The notes: a model not told the origin generated them from the sequence alone. Positions 12,031-25,009 are shown, numbered from the stretch's first letter. The stretch: DNA of 64,000 nt from Synanceia verrucosa (GCA_029721515.1 CM056556.1:4588501-4652500); one strand, 5' to 3'. Numbers and translations are program-made.

Positions 12031-12160
12031 AACTCACATTTCTGCTGCAAATACTACATCTCCTCTGCAAATATTTATGTTTATCTTTTTATGTTTTTAA
12101 ATTTCATTATGCATGCATAATGACAACAAAGACTCTTGAATCTCTTGAATCTTTAGGTAT
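12031..12160 (+). repeat. LINE-like 3' tail
   Basis: TTTCATTATGCATGCATAATGACAACAAAGACTCTTGAATC closely matches 20,620-20,662 in fragments of this kind. It abuts and probably truncates MITE copy E. Confidence 0.5.
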
Positions 12161-13065
12161 CGTTCAGAGCCCAGTGAACTTAATGCACTGTCCGACTCAC
12201 TGCACACAGTGTAGAGTAAAACAGGGCTGCTCACCACTGACTGTCACTCATTAGCCTCATTTTGAGCAACAATGTGGTTCATTTGCAACGTGAGACTCCA
12301 GTGAACTGCAGCAACACATTTGATCTGTTCCTCATGAAGTGACTGAGCTAATGTTAGCTTTGAATCCAAGAGCAACCAGCCGGTCACGATCTAATCTAAG
12401 AGCCCTTCAAACAATCTGAACTCCCTCATCAATGGGACGCTGCATGATTACTGCCATGCATATATGCACAGCGTCTTATATGCAAGCCTTCGATTTAATT
12501 CAATTTACTGTCATGATGGTGATTGTGATTACAATCTCAAGCTATCTGACTAAAAACCTCTCAAACACTTCCGCTCACATGAGGCTGCAAAAATATTAGT
12601 GGATTTTCATAGTAGTAAAATTTAGAGATGCTTTAATTTTATGGTTCTAAAAGGCAGTTTTTGGGAGCTTTAGCCCAGCATGTGGATACTCAATTTTATT
12701 TTTCCCTCTGAGGACAAATGTTACTTCCACTCAGGCAAAAATATATCAAGAGCCCACTTCCCATTCAACTCCATTAGACAGTATTATCAACCGCTGCCAT
12801 GACTGGACATGCCTTATATAGACCCTGAATCCTGATCCCAGACCGATCATTTCTCACACACATCTGTCTCTGACTCACTGACTGATTCATATTTAGATTT
12901 TCTTATAACCAGCCTATTTTAAGTATGAGTGCCGAAATGTGCGTGATGACATGACGTCTGTGGATGAACCATTGACGTCACACAGCCTGTCCTCTCTCAG
13001 CAAACAACCACACCTCCTCATCTTTCTTTCCCTCCTCTGCTTCTCCTGACAGACCTCTGCCCTTC

Positions 13066-13069
<4 letters not shown>

Positions 13070-13109
<40 letters not shown>
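13070..13109 (+). repeat. (CT)n microsatellite
   Basis: Nearly perfect CT tract in a longer pyrimidine-rich stretch. Confidence 0.93.
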
Positions 13110-13400
13110 CACTGACCTCTGGTCCGTTATTCTCATTTCTTCTCCCTCTTTCGTTTCCTTTTCATTGAGTGTGCTTCCATAATACTGCTTCCCACACACC
13201 TCCCATAACCTATACTTACTCTGGTTCATTGGTGGAGCACCTAAAAATAAGGAACACTCTGTCTCAGTCTGATTAAGGTCAAAACTTCCCCTTTATCCTT
13301 TGTTCTATGACTTTTAATCATGGAACGCAAAAAAATGTGGACATACAACTACAAGTAGCAGTAAAACAAAATGTCATAACTTCCCAAAAATACTTACATC

Positions 13401-13440
<40 letters not shown>
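13401..13440 (+). repeat. (GATA)10 microsatellite
   Basis: Perfect tetranucleotide tract. Confidence 0.96.
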
Positions 13441-13442
<2 letters not shown>

Positions 13443-13443
13443 G

Positions 13444-13670
13444 AGATTATTCATTACAGAGAAATTCACAGTTGCAGCTTGAAAGATGGAAAAACACACA
13501 GGGACATGCAGGGTTCAGGAAGATAAAAATAAAAAAAAATACAATAAAAATAAAGTACCAAAATATATATTATAATAGATACATAAGAGGAATGCAAGGT
13601 GCAAATTATAATAAAATAAAAGAGATCAATGCAAGGTGCAAATTCAGCTAAAAATCACAAAAAAAATATC
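13444..13670 (-). repeat. LINE-like tail next to GATA repeat
   Basis: ATTATTCATTACAGAGAAAT followed by A/T-rich tracts and two copies of ATGCAAGGTGCAAAT. It lies between a (GATA)n tract and MITE F. Confidence 0.4.
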
Positions 13671-13709
13671 ACTTAAATATCTCAATCAACATGTGGAGTA
13701 ACTAAGTGA

Positions 13710-14176
13710 TTAACTCATTGAGTGCCAGCCGAAACATGAAGTGCCTTGTGCCAGTGTTTTTTCCATTTTGAGTCATATTTCAAGACCCACAGAATATTTT
13801 CTACTATGTCTCTGAAAACACTGAATAGCTCAAATGAAAGAAGAGACTCTCTATTTCATCATGAAAAAAAAAAGTTTGTTTTTATCTTGTTCTGTTCTTG
13901 TTTTGTATGGACGAGTGTAGAGGCCACTTTCACCAAAATCACCACTTCTTGTCCAGAATCCATTTGTTTTGCTCTCTAAATGCGACCGTCTCCACTTCCT
14001 GCTTTGATATCTGTGGTGCATATTAACCATTTATGTCCCGACTACAAATCACAGAAGCCCCGAAATTACTCACAGGCTGTGGCAGACCACGATCAGTGAC
14101 CAGCTGCAAAAAAAATCCACTCAAGTGTTAGATTTTGAATGAAGTTGTACTACGTCAATGGCACTCAAAGAGTTAA
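13710..14176 (-). mobile_element. piggyBac-like MITE copy F
   Basis: Bounded by TTAACTCATTGAGTGCCA and TGGCACTCAAAGAGTTAA, both perfect at TTAA. The core is on the - strand, with an internal substitution where others read AGAGGTAGAG. Confidence 0.88.
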
Positions 14177-14379
14177 TAAGTCCACATAAAAAGGATTTAG
14201 TCCACAGAATACCTTTAAACAGCAAATACACTTCACTTTAGACACTGGATATTCAGAAATGAATGCAAAGTTTGAATTTTGACTAAATACAAGAGTATTT
14301 GTGATAATGAAAACCAATGACAAGGAACTACGGACATCCAACTGTGTCCAAACTCTATTCTGAAAAAAGGCAGTTAACT

Positions 14380-14417
14380 ACACACACACACACGCACACA
14401 CACACACACACACACAC
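14380..14417 (+). repeat. (CA)n microsatellite
   Basis: CA tract with one CG interruption. Confidence 0.95.
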
Positions 14418-14848
14418 CACACGTGAATTGTGCTAAAGGAGTAGATGCAGCTCCCTACATCCTTCCACCCCCACTCTCCTCCTTCTGTGCAGGAGATGCA
14501 TCTCCCGGAGAGGTTTGTTGCTCATCTCCCCCCTCTCTCTCGTTTCTCCCTCCATCCCTCCCAATATCCTTCAGTCTCTCCACCCCCACCCCTGTTGCCT
14601 TGTTTTGAGGGAGAGAGAGAGATGCTGGCTCCCAGAGGCAGACTGTTCATCCCTCAATAACTCCAGCTGGCTCCCTGCGGTGCTGAGCCCTGTCCTCCAC
14701 CACTCAATTACTCCCCTCCATAAAGACGTACAGATGGGCTGTGATGCATATGTGCACGCAAACACACACACACACTTAGTGCACGTTGCCATGCTATTTT
14801 ACACACAGTCAGAAAAGCACACATCTGTCTGTGCACGCCTGAATCAAT

Positions 14849-14849
<1 letters not shown>

Positions 14850-14899
<50 letters not shown>

Positions 14900-14900
14900 C
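14850..14900 (+). repeat. (CA)n microsatellite
   Basis: About 25 CA units with one CG interruption. Confidence 0.95.
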
Positions 14901-15894
14901 GAGTAACCAGCAGAGCTCCCGTTGCAGGTCGTTTGCTGCCCTTCCTCTTCTCACAGACTCTTCCTTTTCCTTATTTACTGGATTTGAAGCTAAAACCTTC
15001 ATATTGTTTTTTTTCCTTTCTCCCTCTCCCCCCCACCCACTGTGCATCCACAAGCGGTTAATGAGAACACAGCACCGATTGGCTTACCTGCCTGCCTCTG
15101 TTCAGCAGTAAAGTCTAACAATGACTCACACACAATACATCAAAATCACCAATAAAGGCTGTGAAACTTAAATACAGATGCTCACACACATACGCAGGAT
15201 AGGACAGGGACAGTAACACAGCTAATGGTCATTTCCAGGGGTTATAATAGGACAGGAGCACCGTCTTGTCTTTGCGTGACATTTCAGGAGGTGTACAAGA
15301 GACTTTGGTAGTGCTGTAGGCATAATGGTGTTGATGAGATGGCCTGTTGCCCTGACCATAGTTTGATTTTTTTTTTTTACTGTCTTGACTTTATGTTCTT
15401 TCTTTTTCACTTCCAAAATTCTGCAACTAGAAAAAAAAAAAGAACAGAGGTTGTATTTGTCTAGCATGCATTTTAATTAGTAATGCTTGTACTGAATCAT
15501 TTGGTATAAAAAGTTGTAAGTACTGAATAAATTACTTTGAAATTTAAATTTTCACTTCAAACATGAGAGGAAGCCCAGCTTAGCTGGCAAATTTCAGCTA
15601 TCTGTGATATCAAAGTGTGCAGTGATTACATCTGTGCGTGTGTTGAGTTGAGGGGAAAAACTGAACATCTAATGTATTTAAATAAGGCTTAAATTTGAAT
15701 GCAATAATCAGAGAGCTCTAAACCGTAACCACTGCAGTAGTTTGTGGTGCTGAAAGATTTTCAATGTCAATGAATCCAATTTAGTTTAGCAGTTAACATG
15801 TCAGATGTGCTCATCAGCACCAACTGAACTCAAGGCTTCAAAACGTCAGTCCACAAACCAATGGGAGACATCACAGTGACTAAATGTCCACTTC

Positions 15895-16680
15895 TCATAT
15901 AGAGCTCTAGTCGTTGATGTCACACAATCCCAGCATGCAACAGTCAAAATCAAAACAGCCATATTGGCAGGAAGGCGCTCTGTTCAAACTACTGCCAGGG
16001 ATCTCGTCGCTTGCAGTTAAATGCCTGTAGATGTTTCTCAGAGATATGGTGCCCCTGGATGCCAGAACAGCCGAGGACGAACAACAGGAAGATCATTTTA
16101 CAGGATTCCCAAAGATCCTGAATGAAGACAGAGATGATAACTGTCATAAGAAGCGATCATAAGAAAACAGAACGGTAGGAAACTGAAGGCAACATATTCC
16201 AATATTCCCTATATCTGATTTATTTAACATGCTTTTATTATGATTCCTAGCCGTTCTACTTTCATTAAACACACATTAGACCAAGTTACTACCAAGGCTC
16301 ACACAGCAACAATCAAACACAACGTAAAAATGTTTGTCAGCAGAGTCGTTACAATCTTCCTTCAGATAAAACTCAATGCACATTATGTCTGCAAAGTGCG
16401 ATTGTGTGATTTCTAGTTATATGATTCATGAGAGAAGAGATTTTAAAACATCTACAACTACTAAATCATTTCAAGATTAGAGAAAAGTATACCGGGGACA
16501 TGATAAGGGTCAGAGATATTTACTCTCTGGTTTACTTCTGCATATAGTCATAACCTATGATTTAAAACACAGACAGCATAAATTCACTAACGGCGCCACT
16601 CATTTTGAAGCAGATTTTCATGCCAATATGGAGGCGTAAACAAACGGAGATGTGACATCCGGAGCTCTGTATGGAGATAT
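15895..16680 (+). pseudogene. decayed THAP-domain DNA transposon
   Basis: At 16,057-16,122 the translation GCQNSRGRTTGRSFYRIPKD matches the N-terminal half of THAP zinc fingers used by P-element-type and related transposases. The likely start codon (16,046) is two bases out of frame with it, and stops follow, so no protein can be made. The outer ends are imperfectly inverted (ATAGAGCTCT...GATGTCACA against ATACAGAGCTCCGGATGTCACA, then CCATATTGGCA on both sides). Superfamily assignment is tentative. Confidence 0.7.
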
Positions 16681-17943
16681 CTACTAGTCATGGTTCAGAA
16701 ATTGTTTAATCTCACCAAATTTTGATCAATCTATCTTTGAACAACTGGATTTCTCGCAACCCAGACCGGAAACACTCTTATCTTGCAAACACATTTATTA
16801 CCTTTTTAAATTCCCAACATCAGCATTCAGACTCTAAAAATGCATTTGAAATACAGAGTGTCTGTGGAGTAATCTTGCCAGTTAATCACTGGCAGTGTGG
16901 ATTAGTCTTGGATCTTGTCATTCAAAGTGTTGCCGTGCAGCTCTTAACCACATGACTACAACACTAACAGCTGCTGTGATCAGCCTGAGATACAGTCAGA
17001 CTCACCACAGAGCTCCTTTCATTACCTCATGTCTGCAGAGTGTGTGTCTGTGCTTGTCACTATAACGTGTGTTTTCACCTAATCTCACTTGAACTTAAAT
17101 AGCGTGTTTCCCTGTATGAGCACTGCTTGTTTTCCCACTTCTACAGCTGATATTTTCACGTTGCATGCAAACTCAAGCTTGTTTTTGTCTCCCCTTCTAA
17201 CAGCAGCTGTTGATATGGCTTCATATTTGTTGATTTTCTGAAATCCAAGTCAAGCATGGCTCACGTGTGCTGAGAAATCAAGAACAGAAAGCCTCTATCT
17301 GACACACACACAGTTCTCCACCACAGCAACAAGGGAAACAAACATCGTTTCTCACCCAGTCTGCGACGCTTACACTCACATTAGACGCCAACCGCTGTGT
17401 CACTCAATGCCACAGAATACAATCTATTGGAGCACAATAGCAGCTTAGTGTCAGACACAAAGCAACAGTAAACTGTGTATGCAATACTATATGTGGGTTT
17501 TTTACAGCTCAGTAATGAGCACTCCTGCTGATTTTATGCCACACGGAAAATACTGTTTCTATCAACACATCATTCTACAGATGTTTTGTTTTCTATATAT
17601 TATTCAGGCCATTTTGCTCATTGTTTCTCACGCCAGTATTTTTAGCACTCGGTGTGCAGAAAAAAGAAAATACGGTGTTCTAATGTGTGTATTTTGGGAT
17701 TTTGACACCAAGGAAACAGCTTCGCTATCCAACGGTGTTTTGAACAGATGTAATCTGCTACCAATAGCATCTACATCACCCTCTTCTCCATTTGTTCTGA
17801 CACAGCGGCCCTTGACTCAGTGCCAGTTAGCAGGTGAATAAGCCAATTTGTCATATTCAAGTCTATTTATAATGCAGGCAAGCTAGGCCGATGCAAGGCC
17901 GAAGCTTTTATTTGACACTTGGAGGAAGAAGTAGAAGAGGACA

Positions 17944-17945
<2 letters not shown>

Positions 17946-17984
<39 letters not shown>

Positions 17985-18247
17985 CATGTATTACCTACGT
18001 TATTAGGACATATATCTGTTTACACAATCACATTGTGGGGACTCATGTTCCTTTTGGGGACAAAATGCATGTCCCCATAATGTGTACTGTTATTTTTTAG
18101 AGTAAAGACATGGAGAAGATTTAATGTTCGTGTAAGGTTGGGTTTTGGTTAGGGTTAGGGTGAGGATTAAGTATTGGTTATGGTTAGGGTCAAGGGAAGT
18201 TTCTTGGAAATGAACGTAAGTCAAAGTAAAGGCCAGAGTAATACACA

Positions 18248-18290
<43 letters not shown>
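17946..18290 (+). repeat. GT-flanked composite with telomere-like core, copy 1
   Basis: (GT)n at 17,946-17,980 and 18,252-18,290 encloses TTGTGGGGACTCATGTTCC, TGTCCCCATAATGTG and GGTTAGGGTTAGGGTGAGG. The second copy lies at 37,452-37,752. Confidence 0.75.
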
Positions 18291-18291
<1 letters not shown>

Positions 18292-19408
18292 GCACACAGG
18301 GAGTCCTGTCTGTCACTTCTGACACATGCAGTTATAATTATCACACTGTCATTAAAATGACTCAGTGTGAGTGCCTGGCAGGCTGCTTTATTACAGGGTT
18401 TAATCTATGACCGGTTCACATCTCATTATTAATATGGTAATGGATCTCCTTGAACAGATTAAGGGATGGAGTGGTTGCTGGTGACAGTAAAAGCTATTTT
18501 AGATTTTAGGATCGGAGTGGGCTGCCGCTCCTGCAGACGAGTGCTGTCGTTTAATGTAAAGTGCCTCTCTGTTGTTGCTTCTGTGCTTTTTAGTAAGTTG
18601 TGTTATGTTAGAGTGCACTCTTATTTGATAAATTTAACGGGATATAACATTTTTTTGCTGTTGTTGGGAGTGCCTTTTTATGTGCAACTGTGGCGTTTGT
18701 GTGTCGTCAGTCTGGCAGCTTTATTTGGCGTCTTTAAAGGCCATCAGCTCGCTGTTCCTCCCCGCACACAGCGAGGAAACCCATCCAGTAATTGGCCTTT
18801 CATCGGTCAAGGCATCCGCCACCACTGCCACTGCCCTCTTCCTTCCTCTGTCTCTGGAAATCCTAAGAAAGCAGCAGACACCAGACAGACGAAGGCCTAT
18901 TACATGACTGAGTACCGTCCTGCCACATCCCATAATGTGCCTCAAACAAAGTCCTGCACAGAAGTCCTTTGCGCGAATCCAAGGACTCGCACGTCAGCAA
19001 AACTGTGCCGATGTAATGAATAATACATGGAGAAGGTTTTTTAGAGTCTTGTGGAGGTGGGAGCAAATAAAGCAAATAAATCAGTCAAGTGTTGTGATGT
19101 GTGTGTGTTTATATGAAGAGATGCTTATGTCGTATATCCAGGTGATTAGAGGCTTTCATGCATGGCTCGTCAGGACACCACTGTGCTCTTTTCTTCCAGG
19201 TATCCCCCTTTTCCTCTTATGTGGAATTAAAAACTCAAAGTCATCAACACACCCATGTTTCAGCAGGTAGGATTAGACTGAGGAAGGTTTGATGTAATCT
19301 CTGACATCTGCTGCACATTTCCATCCAACTTTGTCCTCTGGCTGTCTTTTCTTTTGTCTTTAGTAAAGCATTTCATCCATGTCAAAACTACTTAAGTCCA
19401 TGAGTCAA

Positions 19409-19411
<3 letters not shown>

Positions 19412-19447
<36 letters not shown>
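19412..19447 (+). repeat. (CA)n microsatellite
   Basis: About 18 uninterrupted CA units. Confidence 0.95.
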
Positions 19448-19450
<3 letters not shown>

Positions 19451-19819
19451 GCATATCACCCCCTAAGGTGAGAGAAATCTTGCTTCGACCATATTACTGC
19501 ACTTCATTAGATTTGTTCATTAAAGAAGGCTCACTAGTAATGACTTTTTTGCACCATGTGACACGCCAAATAGATTGCAGTATTGATAATTGCATTAGTT
19601 TTATGATGAATATGTAAAAAGTGGGAAAGGGGGAGTGGGCGTGTTTAATATCGCAGAATTAATAACGTTTTATTTCGTCTCAGCCTCAATTTCTCCACGG
19701 TGACTGAGACACTGAGATTTTTATTTTTTTGTACTTAAGGGATTATCAGGAAATATGTCTCCACTGGATGAATAATATTCAGTCTGTTATCAACGAAGAC
19801 AATGACTGAGAAAGATATA

Positions 19820-20257
19820 TACAAATCAGGCATAACATTATGACCACTGACAGATGACGTGATTAACACTGATTATCTCTTCATCATAAGGCAACAAATG
19901 AACATTTTGACCCAGAGGCTAGAGGACTGGGTCAGAGCATCTCCAGAACTGCAGCTCTGGTGGGCTGTTCCTGGTCTGCAGTGGTCAGGATCTATTAAAA
20001 GTGGTCCAAGGAAGGACCATTGGCGAACCAGAGACAGGGTCGTGAGAGGACAAGGATCATTGATGCAGGTGGGGAGTGAAGGCTGGTCCTGGTGGTCTGA
20101 TCCAACAGAGCAGAGAAGTTAATGCTCTGTCAGATACCACAGCACACCTTCAGGGTCTAGTGACGTCCATGTCTCGACGGGTCAGGGCTGTTTTTGCAGC
20201 AAAAGGAGGACAACACAATATTATCAGGTGGTCATAAAGATATGCCTGATCCATGTG
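19820..20257 (+). mobile_element. DNA transposon remnant with AGGCATA...ATGACCAC inverted ends
   Basis: The left end ATCAGGCATAACATTATGACCAC-type motif (19,826-19,846) is matched inverted by GTGGTCATAAAGATATGCCT at 20,228-20,247. The interior keeps a 78-87 codon open stretch (GQGSLMQVG) that recalls a frequent fish repeat, but no intact transposase is present. Confidence 0.6.
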
Positions 20258-20504
20258 TTTTCATTACATTAAATTGCCACAGGATTTGACGCCTGCTGGA
20301 CGTGTCCCTGCAGAGCAAATCCTGACGGGATCGATTCTTGCTGGGCCAGACAAAGTGGACACGGTCTTCCTGTAGCGGCACCGCACACATTTTATCCTGC
20401 TTTGTCATGACACAATTTTCCCTTCGCCCTCGGCCTTTTGCTCTGCCTCTTTCCATCAATCTATGTCCAGAAAGTAAACCGCTGTGATAACGAACACAAG
20501 CTGT

Positions 20505-20662
20505 TTATACTGCACATATAAACTGCTGCAAATCTTCTCTGCAAAGACGCTGGTTTTATATTTTTATATTTATATCTTTTATATCTTATTTATGTTGCCT
20601 TTAAGCTGATAGACTCTACAAAATTTTGTTATGCGTGCATAATGACAATAAAGACTCTTGAA
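20505..20662 (+). repeat. LINE-like 3' tail
   Basis: CTGCAAATCTTCTCTGCAAA and CATAATGACAATAAAGACTC match the tail at 12,031-12,160. Confidence 0.5.
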
Positions 20663-21092
20663 AGTGAACCCTTTCTTTGTGTTTCATGCTCATAAGCTGT
20701 TTATACAGATTCACTTCGATCAAAAGCTCCATATATGTTCATTTCATACACATTTTATTCATTTTGTTTTCTCTCTAGTGTTGTCTGAGGTGTAAACTGA
20801 ACTGCAAGCATCATGAAGCCTGAAAAGATGTACATAGTAATATTTAGATCTCTGTTTCTACTGTATGTCTGCAGACATGTTCCTCATTTCCACTATTTTA
20901 TACAGCAACTTCTTTTGATCTCCAGTTTACAATCTCTCACTTCCGAGCTTTTCAATGCAGACTTGCATTCAACTTTCAGAGTTCTTCTCCTATCAGGACA
21001 TAAAATGAGCTCAACTCCAAAGCCACCAGGGTGCCCAATTATTTTGTTTCTACTCTAGCTTTAGGCTATAGTAGGAACAAACCCTGTGTTTC

Positions 21093-21157
21093 TTAACTCT
21101 TTGAGTGCCATTGATTTATTTTGACATCATTTAACTCTTTGAGTGTCAGCTGTTTTT
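21093..21157 (+). mobile_element. piggyBac-like MITE relic G (two ends only)
   Basis: TTAACTCTTTGAGTGCCA is followed 38 bases later by a second TTAACTCTTTGAGTGTCA in the same orientation, with no core between. It directly abuts a 58-bp perfect palindrome. Confidence 0.7.
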
Positions 21158-21215
21158 TGAAACCTGAATACACACATATATATATATATATATATATGTG
21201 TGTATTCAGGTTTCA
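21158..21215. repeat. 58-bp perfect palindrome with (TA)n centre
   Basis: The left arm TGAAACCTGAATACACACAT and then TA repeats are exactly complementary to the right arm, pairing about 21,186.5. It directly follows the MITE relic at 21,093. Confidence 0.95.
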
Positions 21216-23048
21216 TTGGTATCTAAACTTGAGCATGGAAGCTGTTTGCTTTTGTCCCTGCGACACGCCATGGACTCATGCAAATAGAAAATCTAAATAA
21301 GAAACCGTGACCTGGAGTCCAGAACAAACTGGAGAAAAGGCGATGAATGGAGGAGTTGTGCTGGCAGCGGGTTTGGCAAAACACAGCAGTGGAGACCTCT
21401 CGCTGTGTGATGGCAGGGAAAGCTGTGGCTGTGACAGACTGAGGAGGTGTTACTGCTGCTCCTCTACAATTTCTGAGTCTATCACTCAGAGGGAAAATAT
21501 ATAACCCATCCATCTGGTCTTTATGGAACATGATTCAATTTGAGCAATCTTGGAAAAATACAGTTCAAATTCTCCTTAAAATGTGAGAAGGAGAAAGGGT
21601 TGACATGTATGAACCATCTCTGACTGCCTTCCTGTACGTCTTTATGTTCATAAAACACAACTGAGCAACAAAACACTCATTTGACTGAGGTTAGACTTGT
21701 TTCTAATGCAAACGTCATCTTCATATAGAATATATTGTTTCAAGCCTCAAAAACAGATAATCAGATGTTCAGGAGTAAATGGCTTGTTAAGATGATGTTT
21801 TTTTGCTTGTGGGTTCACTCAGCCTCTAACCCACTACCACCCCCTCTGGTCCCTGAATACCCAGCAGTACATTAGTCAGAGAGCTACTATTACAGAGCGG
21901 CTATGAGAGTCACAATAAGCCCCCACAGGTTGAATGCCGCAGACTCCTCTCGTCACCTCGCCAGCTCTCTCGGAGCACCAAGGTCACATTAAAATGGAGG
22001 ACACGGCAGCTTCTGTGTGTATTTGTGCTTGTGTGTGTTCACTTCTGACTACAAAGGCAGAGGAGAGTCATTAGCAAGGAAACAGCTAAAAGAGGTGAGG
22101 CTTGCACCCATTTTCCCCTCCTCTCGCCCTCAATGCAGCTCCGAGCGAGGTCTCGCCATCCTCCCAACAAAAATGGAAGTGTCTAATTCCCCCTCGGTAA
22201 AAGAAATTCCAATAGGACAAACTTCAGATCATTCTGCGTCGCACAGAGTCAGGAGTGCCGTATTGATCCGCTCTGTCTGTGATGAATCCACAATTAGAGC
22301 CGTGGCAGGCCGCTGGGGAGTCTGTCCTCTGTTTGATTGAGCCTGCCCTCTTTGCCTTCTCAGCTACAGTATGTGGATGAAACATTAAGCAGGAAGTGTG
22401 TGTATGTGTGACAGGCAGGAGCGACTTATGGCGTGACAGCGGCAAAGAAAGAAAGAAGAACAAATGAAGATGGAGGCGATAGATTGGCAAGATGCTCGCT
22501 GACATTACAGACAAGAAGGAGACATTCCTTGTGGCTGATGTCGTGCTACAGTCGGGTGGATTTGGGTGCAAAGGCCTCTCAGAAATCAGCAAAATAGGGG
22601 AAAGAGAGCGAGACGTGTGACTCGGGGTACACCCCTTATGAATCGAGGGCATGCCTCCTGTAGGAATGCCGGTGTCAGAGCTCAACGGTGCAGAGAGAGG
22701 GAATGCAGTGGAGGGTTGGGGTTGGGGGGCGTCCTGCCAACAGGGTCTGCAGCTTAATTAACTCTAAAGCAGGCGAGCTGCGGGCTGCCCTGTCGCCTTG
22801 CATATCAACGACCTGAGCGCTTTCTAAGCACCTTAGCAGACAAGCCCTCCTTTGTGAGCCGGAGGAGTCTATTCAGCCGGGGTCGTCGGAGCCTGAGTCT
22901 CTTCTCCATGTGATGGCCATGTACTGGTTTGGCTCACAGAAACATTTGAATGGAGTTGTGTGGCTGCTGAGGCCTGATTAAGCTTTTTTTTTTTGCATGT
23001 CAAATGCGGGAGAATCTTTTTTTAAGAAAAAAAAAATGAACATGAAAA

Positions 23049-23161
23049 GATCACGTAAGAACTGATCGTACACTTACCCCAGAGGCATTTTGTTTTATAA
23101 TACACACATAGTCCAGCTTCTGGGGTTATTGATTAAGTGTACGATCAGTTGTTAGGCGATC
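23049..23161. repeat. 113-bp imperfect hairpin
   Basis: The arm at 23060-23076 (AACTGATCGTACACTTA) pairs exactly with 23134-23150. The stem extends outward to 28 bp with about three mismatches (GATC at both outer edges). A second inner pairing is CCCCAGA (23077-23083) with TCTGGGG (23119-23125). It could be a miniature foldback element or a hairpin RNA precursor. Confidence 0.85.
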
Positions 23162-25009
23162 TGTTCTGATCTTTGCGAAGGTCAAACCTGTGCCTTCTCT
23201 TCAGACAAAGCTTAAAGCGCAGCAATTCAACACAAGCAGCAACTCGACTAGCCACTGACCTCTAGTGGCCTGGGATGGAATTAATCACTGGCCTGACATT
23301 AATTAAGTCTTTTCTAATTAGGATGAACTCTGGTTTGTCATTTAAGGGTAGCCACACTCCCTTATCTTTAAATTTACCTTTGGAAATACACAGAGCTCAG
23401 CGTTTTCTGTGAGGATTAATTACCATGAGAAACAGCGGCACACGGCTAAAAGTGGAGTGAGTAGTTTGGTCTTTTTTTTTACTTTCCCTGTGTGTTTGTA
23501 TTTCGGCAGATTATGCAATGCACTGCAGACACACACATAATCACTTAAAAACACACACCTCTTGCAGAGAAGAGGTGCAGAGGTCAGGTCTGATATATTC
23601 TGCTGAGAGCTCACCATGATCTGTGATGAGAGCAAGTGGGATTATTAAATTTGGACCTGCTGGCTCCTCCAGGCTGGTCGGCCAGTTGGATGGCTGACCT
23701 TGAGTTTCTGGCTGCCGGCAAGCGTGATGACGGGCTGAGTTTGTGGTGGTTGGCCAGTCAGCAGACTTATTGACTATACGTGCATGTCTGCAGGGAGTTC
23801 TGCAGGCAGACTGGCTGTTCTGCTACGTTTTCACAGACTACAAGGCTGATTGATAAGCTTCTGGTTTGTTGGTAGATGCTTTTCTGCTGTATATCCCTAT
23901 CGGTAACTCTACTGTTACACAGCCAACACATGTGCTATTGCCAACCCTGCAGTGCACGGCATGTGTGAGTGTGCAGATGGAAAAACCGCTCGATCATATC
24001 TTATTTTATTAAACATATCTCCCATCTGGGTTCACTGACACTGAGTAATATCTGGATAATGATGCTGAAATTAAAGCGTATTAAACCTGTTAATTGCTCC
24101 CTTTTTTAAAACTAAAAATGTTCTAATCGTGTATCCAGTTTGCCAATGTGCCCTATCAAACAAAGAAATGATAGAAAAATAATGAACAAATAAATGAATC
24201 AATGCATTAATTAGTGACCTGATTTAGTATTAATGAATGTATGAAATATGAATAACTTTTTTTAGTTCGAGTTCTAAGCAGCAGTCATCATCATCATATT
24301 AATCTGTTCACTATTTAATATTTTTTACTCATTTTTTTAGTTTCAGCACTGTTGCTTGAGGTTTTGATGAACATTAAAGATGAAATAAAATGAAACACTT
24401 TTCATTTGATTCAGTTCAAGCGACAGTTGAAAATTATGTGGAAATTTTCTTTGTTTATCCTGTTTTTTCTTTTCACACAAGACATAAACTGCATTAGTTC
24501 CATCTCTCTCTCTCTTCTCCAAATGTTCAGTATTCAAGCATTCATACATGTTATTATGCTGTGTGAATCTGAATAAAAATAAAGTGGGACCCACCTTTAA
24601 GCTCCTATTATTTCTGTTGATATTGTGCAAACTGGAAACCAAAACATATAATCATAAATGTATTGAGCAGATCTGTGAATGGGCACAGAGCAGATGAACA
24701 AACATGCAACCCTTCATTTGTTTTAATCCCTTCTGTGGTTTCAGGTGTGGTCAGTTATTATGATTATTATTATGATTATTTCGCTGTCAGCTGCCTTTTT
24801 TGTGCGGCTCTCACAGACAAGTTAAAACAACCTGGACCCACAAAGACATTTAATGCTGGTTTAATGCTTCATATTTTACATTAAGACAATGGGCTGTGCC
24901 TAATGATGAATCTCTTACAGGAAATTATTTCGCTCTTTGAAAACATTCTGACTCACTCATCCCCTTCTCTTTGATCATGTTTTACTTTTATTTTTATTTT
25001 CAGGCTCTT

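Larger units (their letters stand above)
14177..15894. other. no gene recognised; CA repeats and pyrimidine-rich tract
   Basis: A 198-codon open frame (14,515-15,111) runs through a CT-rich tract and a (CA)n array, so its openness is compositional. Confidence 0.55.
16681..19819. other. no gene recognised outside the GT composite
   Basis: A 185-codon open frame at 18,466-19,023 shows no recognisable domain, signal or splice context. The remainder is unique-looking noncoding sequence. Confidence 0.5.

Noticed and set aside
14708..15053. Cys-Val or His-Thr repeat proteins at GT/CA tracts
   Set aside because: Microsatellite translation; the same occurs at 17.9, 18.2, 29.0, 33.9 and 37.5 kb.
14515..15111. 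198-codon open frame
   Set aside because: It runs through pyrimidine-rich sequence and a (CA)n microsatellite giving His-Thr runs; there is no domain or splice structure.
18140..18165. Interstitial telomere as a fusion scar
   Set aside because: Only two to three TTAGGG units, and the same block sits in a second copy of the repeat at 37.6 kb, so it belongs to the repeat.
18466..19023. 185-codon open frame
   Set aside because: No recognisable domain, and codon use and composition are like the surrounding noncoding DNA. Kept only as an unrecognised stretch.
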